Shown here: one piece after another, positions 32,830 to 40,024 of the stretch
How the letters are laid out: every line of letters starts with the position of its first letter
How positions within the stretch are numbered: the stretch's first letter is position 1
NCBI GenBank assembly: GCA_006508105.1
Contig: QKPP01000316.1
Coordinates: 28,198-68,221, forward strand
Length of the DNA: 40,024 bases
Origin: Myxococcales bacterium FL481
GTDB lineage: Bacteria; Myxococcota_A; Polyangia; Nannocystales; Nannocystaceae
Direction: 5' to 3'
Made by a program: the position numbers and the translations under genes
Notes under the pieces: model-generated
What the model saw: only the letters and a program-made list of their open reading frames with translations
The model's database searches: none
Told to the model about the DNA's origin: nothing

Positions 32830-34563
32830 ATGCTCGAGCCAGCATCGCTTTCCACCGGCACCGGCCCGACGGGTATGGGCCTCGGCTTGCGTTGGGAGTT
32901 CATCGATGAAGTGGACGCGGGGTGGACGACACCGTCGCTGCGTTTCTTCGAGGTCTCGCCGGAGAACTACATGCGCCGCGGCGGGTGTTTTCCTGCCGCC
33001 CTGGCCCGCATCGCGGAAAAGCATCGACTGCTCACCCATGGGCTCATGTTGGATATCGGCGGGGCGGACCCGCTCGATGGCGACTATCTGAAACGTTTGC
33101 GGCGGTTTTTGGCTCGGTTCGGTGCGACCCGCCACACCGATCACCTGTGCTGGACGCGACGTCACGGCCGGTATCTCCACGACCTGTTGCCGCTGCGCTG
33201 TTCCGGCGCAACGGCGCGCTACGTGGCCGAGCGCGTGGCTCGGGTTCAAGACGCGCTGGGTGTGCCACTGGCGCTCGAGAACATCAGCTACTACGGGGCC
33301 GCGATCGACGGTCTGTCCGAGCGCGACTTTTTGTGTGAAGTGCTCGAGCGGGCGGATTGCAGTCTCCTGCTGGACGTCAACAACGTTCACGTCAACGGCC
33401 AAAACCACGGGTTTGACCCGATCGACTACCTCTCCGGGCTGCCGTTGCAGCGAGTGGTCCAGCTGCACGTCGCCGGCGGCGAGCGGCGCCCTCAGCTGCA
33501 CGACATGCTGATCGATACCCACGGCGCCGACGTATCGGCGGAGGTCCGCGAGCTGCTGGGATGGGTCGTGGAGCGCGTCGGGCCCTTGCCGGTGTTGTAC
33601 GAGCGTGATCACGACATCCCGCCCGTTGACCAGCTCGCGGCTCAGATCGAGCAGCTTGACGGTGTGTACCGCCGCGCGCTGGAGCGCCACGAGGCGCGAC
33701 GCAGTCTTGAGACGCCGGTCGTGGTGCCGTCGGTCGATGACGCGCGGTCCGGCCTCGAGCTCTCGTCCGGGTATCAAGCTGGGGTGGCGCACGTCGTACT
33801 TGGCGCCCGCGATGTCACTGGAAACGACGAGGTCCTCGTCGCCGCGCTCCGTCGTCAGCCCGATCTGTTGCCTGACGACCGGGAGGTCGTCGTCCGCGTG
33901 GGCTCGCCCGCGCTGTACGTCTACCGCCGGCTTGTTCGGGGGACCATCGTGTCGGTGGTCGAGACGTTCCTTTCACGGACTCGGGCGCGCTTCGAGGGCG
34001 AGCTGAGCCCGTGGGTCGATCGCTGGCTGGCCCATTGTGGCGCGACGACGGCGTACCTCGCCGATGCTCCGCTCGAGTTTCTCGATTGGGCCGAGCCGCG
34101 CTGGCGGGCCGACCCGAATATCGCCGCGTACTTGCCGGATCTGGCCCGGCACGAGCTGACCGAGTTCGAGGTGGGCATGCTCCCCGACCCGGATCCACTG
34201 GTCGGGGACGGCGAGCCGTTCGCACTTACCTCCACGCTGGTTGTCACCCCGACGTTGCGCCTGCGCAGCTACGCGTACGCGGTGCACGAGCTACCGCAAG
34301 ACGAGGACGACCGCACGGTGCCCGTCGGTCGCGACACGCTGCTATTGTGCTACCGCGATGCTGACCACGAAGTCCGCTATCTAGCGTTGTCCCCGGTGGC
34401 CATGGCCTGGGTACGCCATCTTCGCGATGGGATGACGGTGGAGTCGGCGTTGCGCTCGGCTTGCCGCGAGGCGGGGGAAGCGTTGGGTGACGAGATTTTG
34501 GCACGGATGAGCCAACTGCTCGCCGACCTGGCTCAGCGCGGGGTCGTGCTGGGCGTGCGCTGA
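32830..34563 (+). CDS. MNIO (DUF692) oxygenase fused to DUF2063-like partner domain
   Basis: 577 residues from ATG 32830; TTG 32818 falls just beyond the hairpin and ATG 32875 is also possible, as no clear ribosome-binding site exists. Residues ~16-285 are a DUF692 multinuclear iron oxygenase: FFEVSPENYM, LLTHGLMLDIGG (His70), TDHLCW (His105), DLLPLR, LENISYYG (Glu150), LLLDVNNVHVNG (Asp182, Asn184, His187), LHVAGGE (His213), LIDTHGADV (His231), YERDHDIPP (Glu258). All likely iron ligands are present. Residues ~360-577 look like the HvfC/BufC partner (DUF2063): VYRRLVRGTIVSVVETFLSR, AYLPDLARHELTEFEV, and a C-terminal helical part. These two are normally separate genes. The upstream lipoprotein is its likely substrate. 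Confidence 0.9.
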   Translation: MLEPASLSTGTGPTGMGLGLRWEFIDEVDAGWTTPSLRFFEVSPENYMRRGGCFPAALARIAEKHRLLTHGLMLDIGGADPLDGDYLKRLRRFLARFGATRHTDHLCWTRRHGRYLHDLLPLRCSGATARYVAERVARVQDALGVPLALENISYYGAAIDGLSERDFLCEVLERADCSLLLDVNNVHVNGQNHGFDPIDYLSGLPLQRVVQLHVAGGERRPQLHDMLIDTHGADVSAEVRELLGWVVERVGPLPVLYERDHDIPPVDQLAAQIEQLDGVYRRALERHEARRSLETPVVVPSVDDARSGLELSSGYQAGVAHVVLGARDVTGNDEVLVAALRRQPDLLPDDREVVVRVGSPALYVYRRLVRGTIVSVVETFLSRTRARFEGELSPWVDRWLAHCGATTAYLADAPLEFLDWAEPRWRADPNIAAYLPDLARHELTEFEVGMLPDPDPLVGDGEPFALTSTLVVTPTLRLRSYAYAVHELPQDEDDRTVPVGRDTLLLCYRDADHEVRYLALSPVAMAWVRHLRDGMTVESALRSACREAGEALGDEILARMSQLLADLAQRGVVLGVR

Positions 34564-34617
34564 GGCCCTTGCCGCTTCGGGCTCGCTCCGGTCCAGCCCG
34601 TGCTCTACGATGCAGCC

Positions 34618-35235
34618 ATGGCTGTGCGTACGAAGGTCGATTCGATCGCCAAGCTGGACGCCCCCCCATCCAATCTGCCGCAGCTGACCGCGGCAGTCGC
34701 CGTCTTGCGGGAGCGATTCCCCCGGGCGTGGATCGATCGCTATGTGGGCGCCGTGCCGACCATCGGTGAACGGGTCCACATCGCGCCGGGGGTGACCGTC
34801 ATCGGGGATGTGCGGTTGGCCGACGATGTGAGTCTTTGGCCCGGCGTGGTCTTGCGAGGTGACGTCAATCGGGTCGAAATCGGTGCGCGCAGCAACCTGC
34901 AAGATGGCACCGTGGTTCACCTCGGTGACGACGATCCGACGGTGGTCGGGGAAGAGGTGGTCGTCGGTCATCGTGCAATCCTGCACGGCTGCCGTATCGA
35001 GGACGGCTGCTTGATCGGCATCGCTTCCACCGTGCTCGATGGCGCCGTCGTGGGGCACGGCTCGGTGATCGGCGCCAGTGCGTTGGTGACTGCCGGTACG
35101 ATGATCCCGCCGCGGAGTCTTGTGCTCGGCACGCCCGGACGCGTGGTGAAAACGCTCACGGCGGCTGACGAGGCGTTCTACCGCAAACTCGCCCACAAGT
35201 ACGTCAGGTTGGCCCACAACCATCGCCTGGCTTGA
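34618..35235 (+). CDS. Gamma-carbonic anhydrase family protein
   Basis: A 205-residue left-handed beta-helix (hexapeptide-repeat) protein of the gamma-CA/YrdA/CaiE type, normally a trimer binding zinc or iron between subunits. The three metal-binding histidines are present: His101 (TVVHLGDD), His118 and His123 (VGHRAILHG). RGDVNRVEIGARSNLQDG carries the conserved Arg, Asp and Gln of the active site. The C-terminal helix after GTPGRVVK is typical. Whether it hydrates CO2 cannot be told, since many homologues are inactive or of unknown role. ATG 34618 is preferred to GTG 34600; no clear ribosome-binding site is seen. It follows the MNIO gene by 54 nt on the same strand, but nothing links the two functionally. 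Confidence 0.94.
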   Translation: MAVRTKVDSIAKLDAPPSNLPQLTAAVAVLRERFPRAWIDRYVGAVPTIGERVHIAPGVTVIGDVRLADDVSLWPGVVLRGDVNRVEIGARSNLQDGTVVHLGDDDPTVVGEEVVVGHRAILHGCRIEDGCLIGIASTVLDGAVVGHGSVIGASALVTAGTMIPPRSLVLGTPGRVVKTLTAADEAFYRKLAHKYVRLAHNHRLA

Positions 35236-35264
35236 GGGGGCTGTCGGCCAACATCGAGACGGCG

Positions 35265-35645
35265 CTACCCCAATTCGATCCCGCCGGGGGAGACCTGCGT
35301 GCGGAGTCGGATCGGGGCGCCCTTCGGATCGTCCGTGAGCCGGGCCATGATCTCGAACAAGAGCACCAGCGGATCGTCGTGGGCAAGCTGACGGACCCGC
35401 ACGTGGGACAAGCGAGGTTCGTGTTCCAAGATCGTTTTGCGAATACTCCGCTGCAGGACCTGCGCGGCTTCGGGAAACGAGTGGATGAGATCGACGAAGT
35501 GTACGATCCCGAGGTCGGGGGACAGCGGGACTTCGCCCTGGCGCGTGTTGAGCAGGCCGCGAAGATGCTCGGTGATCGATTCGATGTGATCGATGCGCCG
35601 ATGTCGCGAAGGGTCGCCGATTCGAGCCAGTAGGCCGCGTGCCAC
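35265..35645 (-). CDS. tssE: TssE/gp25-like baseplate protein (type VI secretion)
   Basis: 126 residues with the GPW/gp25 lysozyme-like fold of contractile-tail baseplates. Landmarks: an N-terminal GLLARIG like the LLxRL of TssE, SITEHLRGLLNTRQGEVPLS, LGIVHFVDL, SIRKTILEHEPRLSHVRVR and LLFEIMARL. The ILEHEPRLSHVRV block is diagnostic. In type VI secretion TssE joins the wedge with TssF, TssG and TssK. It starts at GTG 35645 without an evident ribosome-binding site. No other tss gene is within the window: the neighbours are a gamma-CA gene and a MepA-like endopeptidase gene, so this is an isolated copy. A small eCIS baseplate protein is the alternative identity. Confidence 0.85.
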   Translation of the reverse strand: MARGLLARIGDPSRHRRIDHIESITEHLRGLLNTRQGEVPLSPDLGIVHFVDLIHSFPEAAQVLQRSIRKTILEHEPRLSHVRVRQLAHDDPLVLLFEIMARLTDDPKGAPIRLRTQVSPGGIELG

Positions 35646-35754
35646 GGTCCAAGAGGATGACAGTGCCCCCCCGGGGGGCTCAACCCCGTTTTGCGCGGCG
35701 CTCGGCCTGGGCCGTCGATTCGTCTCCGATCACGCTATGATGCGAGCAGGCGCG

Positions 35755-37152
35755 ATGCCGACGGGAGGCAAGCTCATCCGCTTCGGCGGGCCCGACCGGG
35801 AGACCCGAGAGGAACTCGCTCGATTCGAGTATCTCGCACGGCAGTGGCACGACCGCGGGCGCTCGCGACGAATGCTCCTCCCGGCGAGACTGGTGCGTCG
35901 CGGCGGCGAAGCCGTTGCGGCGGGCCGGCGCCTTGACGTCGCGCCGAGCCCTCGGCTGGTCGCCTTGCTCGACGCGAGCGCACGAGCGTCGCGATGGCGG
36001 CGGGGACTCGCGGCGGGCGGCGCGGTGCTGGTGGTGGCGGCGGTTCCGTGGTGGCTCACGACGCGCGAGGCCGGCCCGGCCCTCGCGGTCGACGAGGCCC
36101 CAGCGGGCGGGGGGCTGCCGACGATCGAGACGCCGGTCGAAGAGCCCGTACCCAGCCCGAGCCGTCCGGTGTTCGCAGAGTGGGTCGAGCACCGCGTCAT
36201 TCCGGTCGAGACGCTGCGCGACGTCGCGGAGCGCTACGGGGTGTCCCCCGGGCTCGTGGCGAAATGGAACGGCATCGACCCCGAAGCCCCACTTGCGCCT
36301 GGAGGCACGCTGCGGATCAAACCCAACGCGCGCCCGCTTCCGCAGCAGCAAGTGGAGTACGAGGTCGAACGCGGCGATACCTGGCGCTCGCTGTCGGAGC
36401 GGTTCGGCGTGTCGCTGTCCAAACTGCGGGCGTACAACCCCGACGGGGGCAAGACGCTGCGAACCGGTCAGCAACTGGTCGTCTGGCTCGATCCCAAACC
36501 ACACCCCCCGCCGAGTGAGCGCAAACCGATCCCAGACTTCTCACCGCGGGCCGACGCGCTCTCGCATGGCTCGCCCAACGGCGGTTGGCTCGAGAACGGC
36601 TTGCAGCTGCCGCAAAGCTCGCTTTACCGGCGGCGCAAACCCAATCTCATGTTCGGGTCGAGTCATACCATTCGGCATTTGATGCGAGGCATCGCGCTGT
36701 TTCGCCGCGACATGTTCTTCGACGGGGTGGTGGTAGTGATGGACATCAGCCGCCGCAAGGGTGGCTCGTTCCCCCCTCACAAGTCACACCAGGCCGGGCG
36801 GGACGTCGATGTGTGGCTCCCCACGCTCAAGGGCGTGTACAAGCAAAACCACCTGGGCAAGGACCGCAAACCCCAGCCGAACGAAGTAGATTGGTACGCG
36901 ACGTGGGGCTTGGTCAAGGGTCTGGTCGATACTGGCGAGATCAAGTTCATCTTCATCGAGTACGACTTGATGGCGAAGATCTACCACGCCGCGGCGTTGT
37001 CCGGCGTTCCCGAGAGCACGCTCCACGAGGTGATCCAGTGGCCGCGTCCGAAGTTCGCCATGGGGGGCATCCTTCGTCACTCCGATTCTCACACCCGGCA
37101 CATCCATGTGCGCTTTCGCTGCGGCCCACGAGACAAGGATTGCCGCGACTGA
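35755..37152 (+). CDS. Membrane-anchored LysM - MepA-type murein endopeptidase
   Basis: ATG 35755 is preferred because AGCAGG lies 4 nt upstream; ATG 35737 and 35740 are alternatives. Residues 1-84 are cytoplasmic, a membrane helix is at about 85-101, and two LysM-like units follow (about 146-190, HRVIPVETLRDVAERYGVSP; and 200-245, YEVERGDTWRSLSERFGVSL). The C-terminal domain (about 275-458) is a penicillin-insensitive murein endopeptidase (MepA, LAS-type zinc peptidase): PHKSHQAGRDVDVWL gives His345 and Asp352, HTRHIHVRF gives the last His, and FIFIEY and GGILRHSDSH fit the family. It would cut D-Ala-mDAP crosslinks. E. coli MepA is soluble and periplasmic; here it is tethered. It is divergent from tssE, and might open the wall for it. 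Confidence 0.92.
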   Translation: MPTGGKLIRFGGPDRETREELARFEYLARQWHDRGRSRRMLLPARLVRRGGEAVAAGRRLDVAPSPRLVALLDASARASRWRRGLAAGGAVLVVAAVPWWLTTREAGPALAVDEAPAGGGLPTIETPVEEPVPSPSRPVFAEWVEHRVIPVETLRDVAERYGVSPGLVAKWNGIDPEAPLAPGGTLRIKPNARPLPQQQVEYEVERGDTWRSLSERFGVSLSKLRAYNPDGGKTLRTGQQLVVWLDPKPHPPPSERKPIPDFSPRADALSHGSPNGGWLENGLQLPQSSLYRRRKPNLMFGSSHTIRHLMRGIALFRRDMFFDGVVVVMDISRRKGGSFPPHKSHQAGRDVDVWLPTLKGVYKQNHLGKDRKPQPNEVDWYATWGLVKGLVDTGEIKFIFIEYDLMAKIYHAAALSGVPESTLHEVIQWPRPKFAMGGILRHSDSHTRHIHVRFRCGPRDKDCRD

Positions 37153-37194
37153 CGAGCTGAACCGTGGCGCTCGCCAGCTTCGCGGTCGTGGGCG

Positions 37195-40024
37195 CTAGCC
37201 GCAGGTTGCCCGATACGGCGCGTCCTCGAAGTATCGAGTCCACTCCGCCGTGCTCAGGTTGCGCCCTGTCGCGGCGCAGGCCATGTCGATCAGCCGGTCG
37301 CTGTCGAGGGGCCACAAGCGGGTGGTGCCGTCTTCGCTGGCGGTCATCAGCAGCGTGCCCCCGGGGTTGGCGACCAGGTCGGTCAGCGGGCGCTCGTGGC
37401 CCGCAAACTCGATCGACTCGACTTTGTCGCCCAAGAAGAACGCCCGCGCGGTGTCATCGCGACTCGCGGTGAACAGCACGTGCCCATTGTCAGAGAACGC
37501 CAGTTTCGTGATGCCGCCGCTGTGGCCCCGCAACTCGATGTTGTTGGCGTCGGGCGTCCCGCTGGCGAGGTCCCACAGCCGCACCACGCCATCGTCCGCC
37601 CCACTGGCCAGCCGGCGACCGTCGGGCGAGAACGCCACCGCGGCGACCTTTCGTCCGTGGCCGCGAAGCTCCACACTCGTGCCATCGGCGACCGTCCACA
37701 GGCGGACGCTGCGGTCTTCTCCGCCGGACGCGATGGTCGCGTTGTCGGGGCTGAGCGCAACGGCCCACACTGGGCTGCTGTGACCGGAGAGTTCTCGACC
37801 GTTCACGGTGGCCCCGGAGCCCAGCTGCCACGCGCGCACCGAGTTATCCGCGCCACCGGTGACCACCAAGCTACCGTCGGCCGCGACGTCCGTGGCCAGT
37901 ATCTCGCTGGTGTGTCCGCGAAGGACCGAGGGGGCGGCCGCCGGCTCGGCGGTGCGCAGATTCCAGACCCGTACCGTGTGGTCGGCGGCGGCCGACACCA
38001 ACACGCTCGCGTTGTCGTCGAACGTCAGCGATTCGATGCCCATTTCGTGGCCACGAAAGGGCAGAGCCGCCGGCGGGGAAACCTCGAGGTTCCACAATTG
38101 GACCAGCCGGTCCGCGCCGCCCGTGGCCATCCAACGCCCGTCGCGGGTAATGGCCACGGCCTGCACCGCCCCTTTGTGGCCGCCAACCTCGACCCGGCGA
38201 CGAACGTCCCCGGACGCGGCGACTTCCCACACACGCGTGACCCCCTCGTCGCCGGCGGTGACCAGCCGATCGCCCTCGCGGCTAAAGTCGATGTCGAGCA
38301 CCCGGTCGTCGTCCACCCGGACCGACCGCGACGAAGACCCGGGGTTGCGCGCGAGATAGTCCCAGCGCCGGATGGTGCGGTCGACCCCGGCGGTGTACAG
38401 CTCGTTCCCGTCGATCGAGATCGTCGCGGCCGCGACTTCGCCATGGTGACCACGCAGGACGATGGGGTCGACTTCGAGGTCTTTGCGACGAAGATCCCAA
38501 ACCCGCACGGTGCCGTCTTTGCTGGCACTGACGACAAAGCGTGACTTCGCGTCAATCGCGAGCTGCGTGATCGCGCCGGTGTGGCCTGACAAACTCACGG
38601 CTGTGCCTTCGGGCTCGCGCGCTTCGAGGTCCCACACACGGACCTTGCCGTCGTCGCTGCCGGTCGCGCCCCAGCGTCCGGACCCGTCGATGGTGACGGC
38701 CGTGACCGGGCCTCCGTGCCCGCCCAACACGGCGGGCTCGTGCGACATCTTGCCCCGTTTCGAGCGCCACAGTCGGGCGGTTCCGTCGGCGCTACCGGTG
38801 AGCACTTCGCCCCCTTCCGGACGCACGGCGAGGGAGCTGACCGCGTTGTCGTGTCCCGTGAGGGTCGCGGCCCGCCCGGCTCGCTTGCCGCGCGTCAGTG
38901 GCCACACGCGCAACGCCCGGTCGACGCCGGTGGTGTACGCCGCGGTGCCGTCCGCCGCGAATGCCACGGCCGTGATGCGCCCTTGATGGCTCGACAGGAG
39001 GGTCGGCTCCGCGTCCAAGGCCGCGAGGTCCCAGATCCGACCGCGTCCGTCGTCGCTCCCGGTGAGGAGGAAGCGTCCGTCGTGACTCCACGCGAGACAG
39101 CCCACCGAGGCCTCGTGACCTCGCAGCACGCGGGCGGTCGACGTGGGATCGGCTGCGGTGAGGTCCCACACTCGCGCGGTGAGGTCTTGGCTGGCGCTGG
39201 CCAGCCAGCGCCCGTCGGGACTGATCGCGAGCGCGTGGATCCAGTCACCGTGCCCGGTGAGCTTGTGGGCGGCGGGCTGCCCAGCTCGGGTGAGATCCCA
39301 CAAGCGGATGACTTTGTCGTTGCCCGCACTGGCCAGCCAGCGGCCGTCGGAGCTGGTCGTGAGGGCGTTGACCGCGTCCTCGTGCCCGACCATCGGCCGT
39401 CCCCGGATCTTGCCGAGTGCGCCGCGCAGGGCGAGCTCGGCGGCGTTCGCCGGGGGCTCGCCCGCTTGCTGGGCCAGACGAAGACCCTCGGCGGCCAACA
39501 GCACGGCGACTTGGGGTTGGTCCGAAACGATGGCGGTCGCCTGGGCCGCGAGGCGCTCCGAGTTGGCGACCAGCGCTTCGCGTTCGGCCTTGGCCACTTC
39601 GTCACCGGCTGAGCCCCCGTCGACGTCCGGTGCGATCATTCGGGCCGTGGCCATGCCACTGGCGACCGCCACCACGACCGACGTGGCCGCCAGCACTCCC
39701 GCGATCACGCGCCGGCGGGCTGCCGCCGCGCTGCGTTCGACGAACTCGCGCTGCAGTGGCGTCGGTTGGGGTTGCTTGTTCGCGCCGCGCACGAGCCAGT
39801 CTCTGGCTTGGCGCAGCTCGGATCCACGAGCCAGTCGCCGGTCGTCGCCGTCGCTGACGTCCCAGTCGTAGGCCAGCTGGTCGACTCGTTCGCACTCTTG
39901 CACCCACTCGGGGTCCGACGGGGCGACGGCCCGCGGCGAGGAGGCCGGCTCGGCGCTTTTGGCCGGGGGGCGACCGCTCCAGCCTCCGGGCGCGGCCGAG
40001 GCGGGCGCGGGTCCGGCCGGCGGG
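37195..40024 (-). CDS. WD40-repeat protein with nSTAND-like linker, 5' end outside window
   Basis: The frame is open to the right edge, so at least 943 residues are present and the N-terminus is missing. In the visible part, a Pro/Ala/Ser-rich stretch is followed by a helical segment (ERVDQLAYDWDV, LARGSELRQARDWLV, PLQREFVERSAAAARRR) like the linker after nSTAND-type NTPases or kinases, a membrane helix, then 16 WD40 repeats (GH...D...LWDL type; the ninth, starting VDDDRVL, lacks GH), enough for two eight-bladed propellers. The end, MACAATGRNLSTAEW, is the typical cap of this family. Such proteins are signalling hubs or conflict-type sensors; which domain heads this one must be read from the adjoining sequence. 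It converges with the MepA-like gene, 42 nt apart. Confidence 0.9.
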   Translation of the reverse strand, partial: PPAGPAPASAAPGGWSGRPPAKSAEPASSPRAVAPSDPEWVQECERVDQLAYDWDVSDGDDRRLARGSELRQARDWLVRGANKQPQPTPLQREFVERSAAAARRRVIAGVLAATSVVVAVASGMATARMIAPDVDGGSAGDEVAKAEREALVANSERLAAQATAIVSDQPQVAVLLAAEGLRLAQQAGEPPANAAELALRGALGKIRGRPMVGHEDAVNALTTSSDGRWLASAGNDKVIRLWDLTRAGQPAAHKLTGHGDWIHALAISPDGRWLASASQDLTARVWDLTAADPTSTARVLRGHEASVGCLAWSHDGRFLLTGSDDGRGRIWDLAALDAEPTLLSSHQGRITAVAFAADGTAAYTTGVDRALRVWPLTRGKRAGRAATLTGHDNAVSSLAVRPEGGEVLTGSADGTARLWRSKRGKMSHEPAVLGGHGGPVTAVTIDGSGRWGATGSDDGKVRVWDLEAREPEGTAVSLSGHTGAITQLAIDAKSRFVVSASKDGTVRVWDLRRKDLEVDPIVLRGHHGEVAAATISIDGNELYTAGVDRTIRRWDYLARNPGSSSRSVRVDDDRVLDIDFSREGDRLVTAGDEGVTRVWEVAASGDVRRRVEVGGHKGAVQAVAITRDGRWMATGGADRLVQLWNLEVSPPAALPFRGHEMGIESLTFDDNASVLVSAAADHTVRVWNLRTAEPAAAPSVLRGHTSEILATDVAADGSLVVTGGADNSVRAWQLGSGATVNGRELSGHSSPVWAVALSPDNATIASGGEDRSVRLWTVADGTSVELRGHGRKVAAVAFSPDGRRLASGADDGVVRLWDLASGTPDANNIELRGHSGGITKLAFSDNGHVLFTASRDDTARAFFLGDKVESIEFAGHERPLTDLVANPGGTLLMTASEDGTTRLWPLDSDRLIDMACAATGRNLSTAEWTRYFEDAPYRATCG

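Noticed and set aside
32656-33792. Long open frame (about 378 codons) on the minus strand opposite the MNIO domain.
   Set aside because: The plus strand carries clear DUF692 motifs throughout; the opposite frame is a by-product of high GC codon bias and has no recognisable domain.
37396-38544. Plus-strand open frame of about 380 codons opposite the WD40 repeats.
   Set aside because: Antisense of sixteen regular WD40 repeats; its periodicity merely mirrors them.
1-40024. CRISPR arrays, insertion sequences, prophage genes, tRNA/rRNA genes.
   Set aside because: No repeat-spacer pattern, transposase, integrase or cloverleaf-like sequence was seen by eye; the only tandem repeats are very short (14 bp x2, 9 bp x3).

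Overview
The window is high-GC DNA, dense with genes on both strands and starting often at GTG or TTG. Ser/Thr kinase-TPR proteins, WD40 arrays, a PAS-rich hybrid histidine kinase, many lipoproteins and FGE-fold proteins fused to DUF4388 together suggest a myxobacterium, possibly of the Nannocystis/Plesiocystis kind. That assignment is an inference from gene content; there is no rRNA or tRNA in the window to confirm it. I see no insertion sequence, integrase, CRISPR array or tRNA.

Layout. 1-2.7 kb: end of a TPR protein and an exported protein with an ADYC-like stretch. 2.8-6.1 kb: a MacA/MacB-type ABC efflux operon (adaptor, ATPase, permease). 6.1-12.3 kb: signalling, with a three-PAS hybrid histidine kinase and a Ser/Thr kinase divergent from an ECF sigma factor. 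12.7-14.4 kb: type B carboxylesterase. 14.5-17.4 kb (minus): a cell-wall pair, a D-Ala-D-Ala ligase-like ATP-grasp enzyme and a GT51 glycosyltransferase with a large extra periplasmic domain. 17.6-20.1 kb: a two-HARE-HTH protein with an eroded Mrr-like C-terminus, overlapping lipB. 20.1-23.3 kb: three envelope proteins (HEAT lipoprotein, outer-membrane barrel, NHL lipoprotein). 23.3-25.3 kb: SDR oxidoreductase divergent from an AraC regulator.

25.5-34.6 kb is the most interesting part. A diiron ferritin-like lipoprotein is followed by an RND pump. After a 333-nt gap comes a DUF4388-TM-FGE-fold protein, then a low-complexity lipoprotein ending in CGEGTCG, then a strong hairpin, then a protein fusing a DUF692 multinuclear iron oxygenase (MNIO) to a DUF2063-like partner domain. 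The C-terminal EG-x-CG motif is the type of site that the MNIO HvfB with partner HvfC modifies in Haemophilus HvfA to make a copper-binding oxazolone/thioamide. I infer a RiPP-like system whose precursor is a lipoprotein with one core motif and whose two modifying components are fused in one chain.

34.6-40 kb: gamma-carbonic anhydrase family protein, a lone TssE/gp25-like baseplate gene (minus), a membrane-anchored LysM-MepA endopeptidase, and the C-terminal part of a 16-repeat WD40 protein that runs off the right edge.
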